64,000 bases of DNA from Paraspadella gotoi (lineage: Eukaryota > Chaetognatha). Each line of letters begins with the position of its first letter. The first letter of the stretch is position 1. Positions 12,040 through 29,138 of the stretch are shown here, piece after piece. Location of the stretch: NCBI GenBank assembly GCA_051294375.1, contig CM119266.1, positions 10,317,677-10,381,676 on the forward strand, given 5' to 3'. The position numbers and the translations under genes are program-made. The notes under the pieces were generated by a model that ran no database searches, was not told the DNA's origin, and saw only the letters and a program-made list of their open reading frames with translations.

Positions 12040-13256
12040 CTTCCGCTTATAAATGCTTTCACCTTTACTAGAGCGTAGTGAAAGTTACATACGAAAATTC
12101 TAAATGTCAATAATGAACAACATACCATCAGTGAACATTAATTTGTAAAAAAAATTAATTTTATGTTCTTCAATTTTCGCAGTAGGCTATATTTAAAAAT
12201 ATTATTTATATATAGTACTATCCTTATAAAATCGAAAAATTTCAAATAGGCTTTTCTTAATTTTGATTGCAGATTTGAATTCCTTGTCAAAAGTTGATAA
12301 AAGAAAATATAAATCATTTTTAAAAATTATTTCATATGTGGGTTAAAAATTTTTAAAAATATATTTAATATATAAAATTTTAATTTTCAGCTTAAAATAT
12401 AGGTTTTTTTATATTGGACCAACTTAATGAAAGAATTTTTAAAAAAGAGTTATTGTTGTGATTCTTTCTTTTTCGTTGTATTTGTGTTTAAGAAATAACA
12501 GATATTTAATGTTTAACAACGAATTTTTATTTAATAATTTAAATAAAAATTTGTTGTTAAACATTAAATATCTGTTATTCCTTAAAAAAGAGTTATATTT
12601 TTTTGTATCAACTTTTCATGACGAATCTAAATCTGCAAAAAAATCTTACAAAAAACTATTTTTAAATTTTAAATTTTCTTGGATTAGTACTAGTATAAAT
12701 ATGGCCTACTGCGTAAATTGTAAAATATAAATTTTTTTATACATAAATGTTCATTAGTATAATGTTATTCGTTCCTCACTTTTAGAATTTTAATTAAAGT
12801 TAAATTTAGAATTTTCACTACGCTTTAACCTTTACATATTCTCCCTCTCATTTTTTTTCGGGGGGGGGGTGGGCGGCGTGGGTTTGAACGTCTTCCTCCA
12901 ATGACATTTCTTCGTACGTATGTCGCTTTCTTTTTCTTGAGCTTCAAGTTTCATACTAAGAATTTTTTGGAACAGGACTTTGTCACTTCTTGTAGTTTGC
13001 TCATTTGAATTTTGTTGCATTGCGCGTTTAAAAAATGTTAAATCAATAAAAAAAAAGGTTTATTTAATAAACAAAATTTTATAAACGAAAATTCTACTCC
13101 ACTTCTTCCTCTCTTCGACGTTTTTTTTTTCTCCTTCATGTCTATTGAATATTCACTATTCACTATTCACAGTATTCAGTATCCCTCACCTCGTCTTCCT
13201 CTCCTTCTCCATCTCCGCCCACGCCTCTCCCTGACCGCTCCCTCCCCTTTCCCCTT
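12040..13256. other. Gene-free, AT-rich stretch
   Basis: Apart from the hairpin at 12494-12579 nothing is recognised. The open frame at 12458-12730 runs through the hairpin and is Asn/Lys/Phe-rich, as expected from AT-rich DNA. The TGCGCGTTTAAAAAATG sequence near 13019 recurs at 16646 next to a gap. Confidence 0.55.
12494..12579. repeat. Near-perfect 41-bp hairpin with 4-nt loop
   Basis: Left arm 12494-12534 (starts AATAACAGATATTTAATG) and right arm 12539-12579 (ends CATTAAATATCTGTTATT) are reverse complements with about one mismatch, separated by a 4-nt loop. Short flanking AAAAAAGAGTTAT segments also occur on both sides. It could be a snap-back transposon remnant, a cruciform-forming site or a palindromic sequencing chimera; the sequence alone does not decide. 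Confidence 0.85.
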
Positions 13257-13281
13257 NNNNNNNNNNNNNNNNNNNNNNNNN
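13257..13281. other. Assembly gap (25 N)
   Basis: A 25-N run, the size used repeatedly in this window (six times), so probably a placeholder length rather than a measured one. Confidence 0.99.
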
Positions 13282-13469
13282 CTTCCTTCTCTCTCTCTCT
13301 CTCCTCTCTTCTCTCACTCTCTCTCTCTCCTCTCTCTACTCTCTCTCTTCTCTCTACTCTCTCTCTCTCGTGGTTCCCTCCCTTTTATTTTCTACCCAAA
13401 GAGCCACGCGGCCAACTTTTTTTATCTGTTTCAGTTACGCCGTCTTCGATCTCTCTCCTCTCTCTCTCT

Positions 13470-13512
<43 letters not shown>

Positions 13513-14149
13513 CGTCTCTCTCTCTCTCTCATCTTTTCTGTTCTCTTTTCGGGACCCACGGCCATGTTTATTTTGATATTTCTCGAAAATCTTCTTCTCT
13601 GCCCATCTTCCTCCCCTCTTCCTCAATCCCTACTTACCACAGACCGCAGAAACACCAGATCTAACTCTTCTTCAACTCCGATAGCCTCGACCTATATAAC
13701 GCAGTGTTGGTCCTTCGCCGGGCATATTTTCGACCTTGTTTCGCCGGATCACTCTAGTCGCCCTCCGGTCGCTCGCTCGTCCGTCGTTTGCGTCCCGTCC
13801 CTGTCAGTCCTTCCGTGTTCATCTACGCTTCAATTCTGATGCTTGACTACAAGCAATATCCCTCAGGTCTCCAGATATTCAGAAAAAAACTTCGGACTGG
13901 ACGAAAGCCCCCTCTAAACTCTCTCATCCATCTCTTGCCTCTCCTGACTCTCCAGATTCCTCTTCCCTCTCTCTCTCTATCATTCATTTTTGAGAAAGGG
14001 ATGGCGACCGACCTAAATTTCCTCTCAACTTTAATAGCATCGCTTCACTTACACCGATATATATTAAATTCACGCGAATGTTAATTATTTGTCTACTCAA
14101 ATTTATAATTCATAGTTGATATTATTATAATTGTGAGACAAAAGAATAG
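13282..14149. other. CT-rich stretch and partial duplicate
   Basis: 13282-13550 is dominated by interrupted (CT)n. From 13560 to about 13910 the sequence resembles 16240-16490 in a diverged or error-rich form (shared ATTTCTCGAAAA.TCTTCTTC and CCTCAGGTCT...TTCAGAAAAAA.CTTCGG). No gene is supported. Confidence 0.5.
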
Positions 14150-16215
14150 CCCGAAAAGTCTCTGCTCGTTTCTCCGCCCCCCGTGTGTGTCCCAGCAAGA
14201 CCCATACCTCAAGGACCTGGATCGGATTCACAAATTCCGTTAATTTAAATTACACTGACGCCTTCTGTGAAATACCTGTTAAGGCTAACTATGTGTATTA
14301 TAAATGTAAGATGTATGTTTCAGTGATAGATCTAATAATACCATTGTGCAAAATTCGCCGCATCGTTCTCTCTGACAATAAAAAATCTGTCAATCCTCTT
14401 CACCTAAAAACTTCTGCTCGATATTCTCTCTCTCTTGTAGTCATTCGATATCATAAAACAGAATGCAATTAACTCGCTAACCGGGTGACTAAAACAAATG
14501 CCAGATAACTTAATTTAAATTATATCAAAATGATCGAAAATAATAACACATCTATAACATATACACACCAAATATGTTACACATATCCTACGGGCGCGGT
14601 CGCCAGATTTCAATATCACCTCCCAGAATTTACACTCCTTCTATTTTATAGTATTAGAATATTATAATTTTAAAAAAATCCCCCGTGTCTTCTTTCTCTT
14701 GTTTTTTTTCGGATTTTCAAATTGTCAATATCGACTCAACAGAACTACACCTCTCCCAATTTATGCAACGGGCTAAGTATACATACATAGTTGTTCTCAA
14801 AAACATATGTCCACTGAGTTGAATAAAGAATGGCACTCTGTCCGCCTCTTGCTTCCTTTCACTCTCTCACATCTCCATCCCGTTCGCGCAAGATCTCGTC
14901 CTGGGATTTCTCGCCTTCCCTTCGTTCTTTTCCCCTCATAACACAACGCAAAATTCAACTCCTTGTCCTGTTATTATATTACCTCTCTCAGACTTTAACT
15001 TCGAAAGGATCGAAGGTATAGAAACGAGTCGCATCGAACTAGTCCGATCGAAACGTGATTTCTTCTTTTTTTTTTTTCTTTGTTAATATCAATGATCTAT
15101 TGTAAGTGGGGAGACAACGTCTCTAGCTATCGATCGGTCGGTCTCGGTCGTCATGTGACGTCAAAGGATTTCTCCTCCCTCCCCTGCCGCTTTTGTCTTC
15201 TCTCTTTTCTCTTATTCTTCTTTTATCGTCCCTCTCCTCCCCCTTCCTTTCCTTCTACTCCATTCCCCTCCCTTTTTTGATTTCCTATCTTTCCACCTCC
15301 CTCTCTTTTTACTATCGCTCTACCCCGACACCTGCTCCATTCCACTCCCCGCGGCCTTCCCTAGTCCTTTTTTCCTTATTTTGCTCCCCCACCACAATCC
15401 CTTGCCTACCTTCTTGCTTATTTTCCCCCACCCCTCCTATCTCCCTTTTTTCCATATTCTCCTCTTCCCAAAGGATCCCCCTAAATCCTGATGCTCGTAT
15501 TCTCACCTATTCACACCTCACCATTTCCTCCTTTTCCTTTCTCCCCATCCCTCCCTCCCTTCTTTCCTTTCTCCCCCCCCGAGCCTATCCACCTCCCCCC
15601 TTTTCTCCTCTTCCTCCTCGCGAGTTCAAAACGAGTTCACAATATAGAGAGAAATCAACCAAAGCTGGAGTTTGTCCTCTAATTCCAGAAGAAGAGCTGT
15701 TTCTCATAGGTCTCATTTTAGTCTCTTCTATTCTCCTTTCTCTCTATACTTTTTTCTTTCTCGCCGAATTGCGCCTTCTGCCAACTCCTCTTCTATTTGT
15801 GCACATGTCGTGTTCTCCCCACTTCTATCATATGAGTCGGATCGCGTTCTTCGTCGCACTGTTTTCTTTCTCCTTTCTACCGACTATATATCATTCTAAA
15901 ACAGTTTAATTTTTCCGACTCCTGTCATTTCCATCACTCGTTATCACATTGTCAGATCTATTTTCTTAACTTAACATTTTCTTTATGGCACTCGTATCAT
16001 TTTTTCTAATACATTCTGTGCACTCTTTCTGATCATAGTTTTCCCACTCTTTTTTTTTCTCTCCCAAAGTTCGTTCTCAACACCTTTGTTCGCTCCACCT
16101 TCACTCCATTTTTTCTCTCTGATCCATTCTCAAACTCTAATCTCTCCGTCCAGATTCGTTTTCCCACTTCTATATTCTCTGCAATCTTTTCCCACTCATC
16201 TTTTCCGGACCATCG
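14150..16215. repeat. Duplicated block B, insertion-rich copy of 10.2-11.9 kb
   Basis: Collinear with block A but with frequent extra bases, so equivalent landmarks are farther apart. It continues through the interval that is N in block A. Frames such as 15193-15909 are Ser/Pro/Leu/Phe-rich translations of CT-rich DNA and are not believed. Raw long-read quality is a likely explanation. Confidence 0.75.
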
Positions 16216-16364
16216 CTCACTCTATCTCTCGTTTCCACTGATGTTTTTTTTTATTTCTCGAAAAATCTTCTTCTTCCTCTTCCTCCTCCTCTTCCTCCTC
16301 TTCAAATCGATCGCCGACCTTCAACGTGTGTGGTCCTCGGGTTTTTCGTTGTTTGGGGATCCTC

Positions 16365-16365
16365 T

Positions 16366-16399
<34 letters not shown>

Positions 16400-16414
16400 T
16401 GTCATCGTCGTCGT
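16365..16414. repeat. (CGT)n trinucleotide array
   Basis: About fifteen CGT units with two variants at the right end. It retains a CpG per unit. Confidence 0.9.
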
Positions 16415-16620
16415 CATTACGTCATTCTGTTGTGACAAGATTCCTCAGGTCTTTCCCGATTTCAGAAAAAACTTCGGTGGACGAAAATGAGAGAAATATT
16501 CAAAAAGCATTTAAAAAAAAAGAGCAATATATATGTAAAAGAAACCGTTTTGAAAGACAAATAAGAGAGACTTGTTTGCTCGATGAGTTAAAATCCTGAA
16601 AATTGCTCTCTCTCTCTCTC

Positions 16621-16645
16621 NNNNNNNNNNNNNNNNNNNNNNNNN
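16621..16645. other. Assembly gap (25 N)
   Basis: Placeholder-sized gap immediately after a (CT)n tract. Confidence 0.99.
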
Positions 16646-20143
<3,498 letters not shown>

Positions 20144-20325
20144 TTTTCATTCTGTCTCTCTTCTTCTCTCTCTTCGATGTTTTCATCCATTAAACAATGC
20201 TTCTAGGATAATAGCTTTGTTCTTTATTGGAAAAACATTTCTCTTTTTTTTTCTTCTGTCCCCTGCGATTCTCTTTTTGAAACGAAGGAGGGGGCAAGGA
20301 AAGGAGGAAGAGAGAGAGAGAGAGA

Positions 20326-20537
20326 NNNNNNNNNNNNNNNNNNNNNNNNNNNNNNNNNNNNNNNNNNNNNNNNNNNNNNNNNNNNNNNNNNNNNNNNNNN
20401 NNNNNNNNNNNNNNNNNNNNNNNNNNNNNNNNNNNNNNNNNNNNNNNNNNNNNNNNNNNNNNNNNNNNNNNNNNNNNNNNNNNNNNNNNNNNNNNNNNNN
20501 NNNNNNNNNNNNNNNNNNNNNNNNNNNNNNNNNNNNN
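20326..20537. other. Assembly gap (212 N)
   Basis: Flanked on both sides by (GA)n, so it probably represents an unresolved longer GA array. Confidence 0.99.
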
Positions 20538-21659
20538 GAGAGAGAGAGAGAGAGAGAGAGGTTTTTAACGACGGATTTATCCCCTTCCATTTTCGCGGTC
20601 ATCGCGGACTCGGCGTCCGGGGCAACGCTAATGGCGCGAGCGAGGTCGACGACGACGACGACGACGACGACGAGTCCGACTTCCGCTGATTTTGACGTCA
20701 ACGGTGAATCCCCCGCGCGGGAAATTCGCCCAACGCTGCCGCGAGGGGGTTCTCACGCTCCTCGCATTGTATCGGGGGTGGTGGGTGGGGGGGGCGTGCG
20801 TTCGTTGGCAGGGGGCGTTGACTTTGGAATCCGCGAATGACGCTGGGAATAGTTTTAAATTTGAATTCGTAATCCGAGGATCTTTTAATGGAATTGCGAT
20901 TAGTGGTAATATACAATTTCGAAATGAAACAATTTAATAGACAAAAGCGACCAAACATTGAATCTTCGCGGTAATTCCAATCGAAAAAAAAGGGAAAAAA
21001 AGTATTTTTATTTTTACAACTAACTCCTCTATTATTTATATTTTATTAAAAAAATCCTTGTGAAAATAAAACTACAATGAACGAAGATAAAGTATATTTC
21101 AGCAATTGCGCTCTTGAAAATCGACACGTGTTGTTTAAAAAAGTTTCTTGTGACATTTCAACAATTTTACAAACTAGCATTCTACGTCACTACTTGATAT
21201 TTAACAGATTCTGTGTTGTTTTTAATAAAGGAAAAAGCTGCCAATTTCGTCAGAATTTTAAAATTCTTATCGTTAGAATAACAAAAAAGTTAATGTTCGC
21301 TCTCAGCTCTGCCAAAATTATGAGAGGCATCCTTTTTACCGGATGTTATTGTAGTACAGTTTTGTTCTTACATTGTAGGGACATTTCTTTTAACTCTCTT
21401 ATTCTCTTATTCTCTCTTATTCTCTCTTACTCTTTTATTTCAGAAAAAAAAAAAGAAAAAAAAAAANNNNNNNNNNNNNNNNNNNNNNNNNGAATCAACA
21501 AAAAGTAATTCGCTTCTCAAGCCCTCCAAATTAATGCACGCCGAGCAGATCCTTTACGGTGCGGGACATTTATTGTTAGTACAGTTTTGTCGGTTCTTAC
21601 ATTTTCGTCAGGAACATTTTTAACCTATTATTCTCGCCAAAAGCAGGGTTCTCCCAATT

Positions 21660-21732
21660 ATGTGTGTATGTATGTATTATTATGTGTATGTTGTATATGT
21701 ATGCATGTATGTATGTATGTATGTATGTATGT
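21660..21732. repeat. (GTAT)n tetranucleotide array
   Basis: Interrupted GTAT repeats, most regular at about 21698-21732. Confidence 0.85.
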
Positions 21733-22639
21733 ACTATGTCTCGTTATACGAGGTTGCCATGGGCCAATTCCCCGGAATCTACGCCTTAGTATTTTTGATA
21801 CCGGAGAGGGAGGCGCCTGAAGGCGGCCTCGAACCCGAAATCTCTTTCTCAATCTGGCTAAAAACTAGATGCTTGGCGGAAAAGGAAGAGGTCGACGCCT
21901 GACGTGCTCTTTTCAGGCATTTTCCACGTCTTGGGTCGATATAGTTCAAGATAAATCTTGTTACAATCTATTTTAGGATTGTCTGGGTGGTGAAGAACCG
22001 AACACGGACCCTCCCCCTTACGGCTCTCTCTACCACCTCCCCCCATTTTCCTCTTCCCCAGCCCAGCCTTCCCTCTTCCTCTCCGTTTTTCTGGTCGTCC
22101 TTGCATCGATGCACATTAACGTTCGTGTTCGAAAAGCGCAAAAGTCATAAAAAAAACTTCTTCTTTTTTTTTCAAAATATCCGCAGAAAAACGTCGCATT
22201 CCAAGATTTCCTGCGCCGAAGTGTCGGACATGGATGGACAAACCAGCGACATGGGGAGTCTCCGGCGGTTAGACTAGGGTCGCCCCATTGCGCGATGGTG
22301 GCCCGAACCGGGGGGGGCTCGCGGAAAAGGGTGGTGGGGCCTGGCGGCCTCGTTGAGGGTCGCGGAGGGGCGGGCGCGACCTCCATGACCCCTCTCGCGG
22401 GCGGGCTCCTTTGAAAGCGAGGGCGCCGCCTCGGCTTCCCACGCGGATTTCTACGTCAGAGGGCGAAAGGGGCGTCGAGGCGCGACGAGGCGCGACGAGG
22501 CGAGGAGAATTCGCGTCCCGCCCACTTCGCCCTCTTTTGTACGAGATCGAGAGAGACGCTTCGCCGAAACTTGAAACGATTAGACGTTCGAGGAAACGAC
22601 ATCGGGTGATTGCGATCGAATTGGCGATTGCATTTTCCA

Positions 22640-22776
22640 CGGACGGACCCACCATAGAGACGGCGACGACGTCGATGGCGACGACGTCGATGGCGACGAC
22701 GACGATGGCGACGACGACGGCGGCGGCAACGCGCGTTCGTCGATGAGGAGGACAATGACGAGGAATTCCGCGGCGA

Positions 22777-22807
<31 letters not shown>

Positions 22808-22920
22808 TTCGATCGGGGGCAATCGCCGACGACGACGACGAGAACGACGACGATGCAGAGAACTACGACGGCCAAAAACGACAAAAGCGAGAACGACGAC
22901 GACGACGACGACGGTTCGCC
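22640..22920. repeat. (CGA)n/(GGCGACGAC)n arrays
   Basis: Successive CGA-type arrays, including a 9-bp higher-order unit (GGCGACGAC / GGCGACGACGTCGAT variants) at about 22665-22720 and purer runs at 22778-22808 and 22888-22912. They lie within the CpG-rich interval before the GM2-activator-like gene. Confidence 0.85.
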
Positions 22921-23289
22921 GTTGCGTTCGGCGCAAAGAATTTCGGGGAGAATAAAAGACGAAGTCGGTCGAAGAGAATCACAGAATCTCGAGAAAAAAC
23001 GAATCACGATTCACGACGAAAAAAATTCACTGAACGAAATCACAAAAATCGACATCGAATATTTTTTTTAAGAACAAATTCAAGGAACAATTATTGTAAA
23101 GAACCTAAAATCCTTCATTTGTGAAGAACCGATTTTTATTTATTCAAGAAACCAACGACTTTTGTTCGTCTCCCTGTTTTTTTGAACGAAAAATCCTTAA
23201 CGTCTCCATCTCTCTCTCGCGTCTCTCTCTCCATCCCTCTCTTTGTCCCACGCAAACTTTCTCTCACTCTCTATCAGCCTCTAAACGCA

Positions 23290-23966
23290 ATGGAATTCGT
23301 CCACACCCTCTTCCTTTTCTGCCTGCTGACGGCTTCGGCAGCAGCGCCGGCGCGGCAGCACGCGTTGCGCCACTCCAACCACGTCGGCGCCTTCGACGCT
23401 GGCGCCAACGACGTCCCTCTGGTCGGCGCCAAGAAACGAGTCAAGAACGTGCGACGCGGACACGGCGGCCGGAGGCACAAGTTCTCCTTTCAAGACTGCG
23501 GTGAGTTTAAAAACTTAATTAATCGTTATCTCCAGCTCGTATATCTTAAAACATTTTAAAACCAATTATATATATTTAAACTTTGACGAGACGCGGCGTC
23601 TCGGCGACAACGGGAGGGCATTCCCCGATCCTTTTTAAGAATAATTAAAATAATTAATTTGGCAAATCGTTTCTAATTAATGACACGGCGTCCATTTTCT
23701 TAAAATAAATCGTCCCGAGCTTCTTTTACCCCCCCCCTGTACTCCGCGCCGTCTTGGCGAGATAACTAATCTGTCTCGTCCGGGGGATCGTGCCCTCGAT
23801 CAATGGAATGGGGGGGAGGTCTCGATGGTGGACCGGAGTGATGGGGGGGGTGAAGAAGTCGCGGATCGCCTCCGCCGAGAAACATTAATGTATTTGGGCA
23901 AAAGACTACCTCGTTGTCAAAAATCCGTAAATCAAAATTTATAATCGAAGACTCTCGAACGATGAG

Positions 23967-23999
<33 letters not shown>

Positions 24000-26446
24000 T
24001 TCTCTCCTCTCCGTCTCTTCTCTCGTCTCTCTCTCTCTCTCCTCTCTTCTCTCTCTCTCTCGTCTCTCTCTCGTCTCTCTCTCTCTGCTCTTCTCTCTTC
24101 TCGGTGACTCCCAGCGCTCCGGATTTATTGTCCCTCAAAAGATGTAGTGAGGTTTTGTCTTTTCCGAGGAAGAGCAATATGTTTAACGATTCTTTCGGGA
24201 GTCGGCCTGCTCTCTTCTCTTTACTCTCTCTCTCTCTCTTTCTCGGTCTGCTCGTCTCTGCTCTCTCTCTCTCTCTCTCATCTCTCTGCTCTCTTCGTGC
24301 TCGTCTCTCTTCTCTGCTCGTTCTTCGTCTCGGTCTCTCTCTCTAGACGTGTTCGTAGAGCCAATGGTGATTTGAAGGAAGAGAAATGTAACTTCGAGAT
24401 TATTGAAGTAGAAATAAAAATCTCTTCTCTCCTCTCTGCTCGTTCTCTTCTCTCGTGCTCTCTGTCTCCTCTTCCTCTCGTCGTCTCTGCTCTCTTCTTT
24501 CTAATTGATAGCGCTCCAGAGTTCTCTTTTCTTCTCTCCCTCGTCCACGTCCCCCTTGTCTTTTCTTTCAGCGTGCCGAATGTGTGCGAGAACTGAGCGC
24601 GATAAATGCACTTGGATGGCCCTTCTCTCTCTCTCTCTCTCTCTCCTCTGTCCGTCTCTCTCTTCTCTTCTCTCTCTCTCGTCTTTCTCTCTCTCTCTTT
24701 CTCTTCTCCTCTCTCTTGCTGCTCTCCCCGCGTCGTCGTCGTCGAGTCTCTGCGTCTTNNNNNNNNNNNNNNNNNNNNNNNNNCGCCTAGGGGCGGAAAA
24801 CCGAAGAACAAAAGGCCTCTCGATTTTGTTGTTGTCATCCTCGACTTTTTCAATCGTTTGTTGACTTAAGCTTTTCCCACCCACCATGAAAAAAAAATTG
24901 GGGAGAGAAGGAAATTATTAAGAGAGAAATGCCATATTGTGGTGGAAATTTTGTGCAAAACGTCTGAGACGACTCTCTCTCTCTCTCTCTCTCTCTNNNN
25001 NNNNNNGCCCATCGGCGCCACTCGACGCCCTACTCGACGCCTCTTGAGGCGACTCTTTGACCCTCCCTGCGGTCCAGGTTTCCAATTGGACCTTAACTGC
25101 TAGGAAATGGCGCGACCCTCGACTTGAGAACGTCGGCTCTCGACTCTCTCACGGTCCCGGGTCTCCTAGCAACGCGTTTAGTCGAACCGGAGAGAGTTCC
25201 CCGTTGCTAGGGAACTGTGTTTCGTTTGTTGCAAGGATGAAAATCATGGCGCCAGGATGTATGGAACCGTGATACTCTGTAATATGGCCGGATAAAAAAA
25301 AAAAATCAGAACTCTCAGTTTCTCATCAGTTTCTACATTTGTTTCTTCATGTTTTTCGCTTTTCCTTCCTCCTTCTTCCGTCTCCTTCGAGTGTCGCCAC
25401 TCGTCGAAACAATTGACCGTGTAATGTCCTCGTCCGCCGCTAGGACAAATCGCGGCGCCACCGATCCCGTCGAAACGAGACTTCCGGTGGCCTCGACCGA
25501 CGGTGAGAACCCGAATTTTTGTTCTTCGTCAAGGGAGCCGTCGGATCTTTTGTTTTCTTTACTTTCTCTCTCACTTGATTCGGTTTCTTTCTTTTTCGTT
25601 TCTGACTTATTGTTTTGCCTTTTTTTCTCGCTGTTTCTACGAGAGCGGAAGGAGGGATGGAGGCGGNNNNNNNNNNNNNNNNNNNNNNNNNAGACAGGAG
25701 AGTGAGTGGGATTGGGGTACGTGGAAGGGCAACAGGGGAAATCTTACCATTTAAATAATTCTTAGCATTACAACCCAAAAAAAAAAAAAAAAAAAATTGA
25801 AAACGACCGCGACTTGAGATTTTTTTTTTTAATTGGTTTGTTTATTTTTATTTCGAGATAGAAAACAAGAGGAGAAGAATTAAAGAAAAATACAAAACAA
25901 TCTGCAAGCTTTTGAAAATTAACTAGCTAGCTGCTCTACTCTCCTCTCTCTCCTCTCCATCTCTCTCTCCGTGCCCCCATGGGGCGATCCACGACCCCGA
26001 CGGGTCGCGGGTTCGACGGTGGTCCTCCAGAAGAGATTTGATGCCAATTAGCGGAGAATTGGGAGGCGACGGTGCGTGAGGCCGAAAAACCCGAAACTTG
26101 GATCGCGGGTGGGACGACGTGGAGGGGCCCTTCGCGGAGTGGCGGAACTCTCTCTCTCTACTCTTCTCGCTTCTCTCGTTCTGCATCTCCTCTCTCTCTC
26201 TCTCTCTACTTCTCTCGCTCTGCTCTCTTGTGGGCCGTGGGACACTTTCGCACGCCCGATCTGCTCCTTTTTTTGACGATTATTACAAATTTATTACGAA
26301 TTTATCTATTTCTTTGTTTTTATATGTGGTTTCTGAGAGAGGAATGAGGAATAAATTGAGAGTTGAATAAATTGATGAATGATTGAATCTACGAAGGAAA
26401 CAAAGAATTAAAGAAATAATGAATAAATTAATGAATGGATAACTGA

Positions 26447-26542
<96 letters not shown>

Positions 26543-28346
26543 ATTTAAATTATTTAACATGTATTTAAATAAAGAGAATTTAAAAAATTCAGATTACATT
26601 TATGCTCACGTCTTTCTCTCTCCCTTTCCGTTCCTCCCTTGATCTCTCTCTCTCTCTCTCTCCCTTTCTCCCGTCAACGCCTTTCCGCTCGACGGCCTCG
26701 AACGGTGGTCGTCCGGGTGGTCAATCCCTCGCCCCGTCACGGGTCATGGGCGACCTCGAGGCGAAGGCATGGGTGGGGACCGTGTGTGAGGACGAGGTTG
26801 TCGACTGTGGGAATACGCGTCTACTTCCGAGCGAGAAAAGCGAAGAGGCCGCTTTTCCGGATCTTTGGCTCGTNNNNNNNNNNNNNNNNNNNNNNNNNNN
26901 NNNNNNNNNNNNNNNNNNNNNNNNNNNNNNNNNNNNNNNNNNNNNNNNNNNNNNNNNNNNNNNNNNNNNNNNNNNNNNNNNNNNNNNNNNNNNNNNNNNN
27001 NNNNNNNNNNNNNNNNNNNNNNNNNNNNNNNNNNNNNNNNNNNNNNNNNNNNNNNNNNNNNNNNNNNNNNNNNNNNNNNNNNNNNNNNNNNNNNNNNNNN
27101 NNNNNNNNNNNNNNNNNNNNNNNNNNNNNNNNNNNNNNNNNNNNNNNNNNNNNNNNNNNNNNAGAGAGAGAGAGAGAGAGAGAGAAAATAACGAACCCAT
27201 GGCCGCAAAGTGATTACGGGTTTTCGCAAGTTATTTCTAATAAATTTTCTTTCTTGTCACTGCTGCGCTTAATCTTTCTGTCTTTTTCTCTCTCTATTTC
27301 TCTTTGTCTGTCCCTCCTTCTGTCTCGACTCGTTATCACTTTATTTCGAGCCTCTGGGGCTCTCGTTTTTGCCCCCTACACGAGCCAGACGGGGTAACAC
27401 CCCCCCTTAATCTTCTCGGCCCCCAATTAAGATTTTTTTTTTCTCTCTCTCCCCGACGAAGCCTCGTCTGCCCCTCGATCCTTTAGTCTTCACCCGATCT
27501 CGCGTCCCATTTTGGTCACGTGACGTCGTGACGGTCGGAATCTCTCGTCGGTCGTCGTCGTCGACGTCCGTCGGGATGTCCGACCGATCGAGGACGAAGA
27601 CCGTCGAAGAAGCGGTCGCGGAAGCGGACGAGAGAGAAGACCCGTTTAACGATTTGAAGCGGACAAATAGTTCGTCGTCTCGATTGGAATCTGGAGCCGA
27701 TATCGACTGAAAAAGTCAACCGAAATCAAAGACAATAGTTTGAACAATGGTGTCTGGGTGAAACTCCACTGGTACAGCCCAGCGAACGGCCCATCACGCT
27801 CATTTCAACTTTTTATTACACAGTTCATTTAAATTTTCGAATCTCGTGAACATTTTGGTTTCGTTAATTTTTTATTTAAACTATAAAATGGTACAACCAA
27901 AATAATGATTATCCATCCATTTAATAAATAAGCCATCTTGCCCCGGACTTTGGACAGGAATATATTAGGTTAACAGTNNNNNNNNNNNNNNNNNNNNNNN
28001 NNAGTTATAAAAAGATGGCGGAGGAGAAAACGAATAAAGTGCTTAAATTAAAGCGTGTCAAGCCATTGGCATTTTAGCCACATATCGAAGAAAACATTCT
28101 CGGATATCGGTTTCGGACGCGAGACACGAAGAAAATTCGTAGAAAGAAGCGAAAAATGATCTACAGCGAAGAGAGGGAAATGGGTGGGGGGTGAGTGGGT
28201 GGGTGGGTGGGTGGAAAAGAAGTAAAGAACTCGGTAATTGGCAACATATTGATCTGGTGAGAAGGTTTTAAACACTCCCATGAGGATTGCGGAGACTCAG
28301 CGGAGAGGGGGGGAGCGTTGGGGGCGGAGGAAGAGGATCTAAATTG

Positions 28347-28403
<57 letters not shown>

Positions 28404-28597
28404 CTTCCGAAGAATGGCAATGTGGCTTCGTCGAATTAAAACAAAAACAGACCGACGAGGGTGTGGGTTTTTTTTTTGTTTTTTTTTTTTTTTTCCTCTT
28501 TCTTTCGAATTTCGTCGGAACGATCGAAATTTCAATGTTTGTTGATTTCGCGCTGAGGAGATGAAAGATTCTTGAATAGGAGTCTATCGAGAGAGAG

Positions 28598-28628
<31 letters not shown>

Positions 28629-28644
28629 CAGAGAGAGAGAGAGA

Positions 28645-28694
<50 letters not shown>

Positions 28695-29106
28695 ATTTTG
28701 AGATTCGATCTCTCCAGATCTCACGACGACGATGATTGATGATGATTGATGAGTCCGAAATCTCGGGAATATCGAAAATCGAGTGTGAGAGAAAAGACAA
28801 AATTTAATACAGGAGAAATCGTCTTACCGACGCTCTTGGCGTGGTGCGCAGGAAACCTATCGAGATTAACGATTAAATAAGGTTACTTTAAAGCTTTTCG
28901 CGATTTCCCCAGTGAGGCAAGTAACAAAGCATCGGAATGGAATGTTGAAAGAAGGGGAGGGATTATAATATGTTTTTTCTTTTTTTTGTTTTGTAAATTC
29001 TGGAGGAACTATAGAACGCAAATAATCTTTTTCACGATGAACTAGTTTTGCAAAAGGTTCGAATCGGCGCTCGTCGCCAGAATAATTAAAGATTCTCTTG
29101 ATGTCT

Positions 29107-29138
<32 letters not shown>

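Larger units (their letters stand above)
20538..23289. other. Gene-free stretch upstream of the GM2-activator-like gene
   Basis: No gene is supported. Contents are a (GAC)n at 20647-20673, a 25-N gap at 21467-21491, a (GTAT)n at about 21660-21732 and a GC/CpG-rich interval (22250-22960) packed with CGA/GAC trinucleotides. The frame ending at 22277 has a short plausible C-terminus after a possible acceptor (CCGCAG near 22185), but nothing identifies it. Confidence 0.5.

Noticed and set aside
15193-15909. 238-codon plus-strand frame
   Set aside because: Ser/Pro/Leu/Phe-rich reading of CT-rich DNA in a noisy duplicated block; it has no domain and no counterpart in block A.
22411-23007. Thr/Arg-, Asp- or Ser-rich frames on both strands
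   Set aside because: They are readings of (CGA)n-type trinucleotide arrays.
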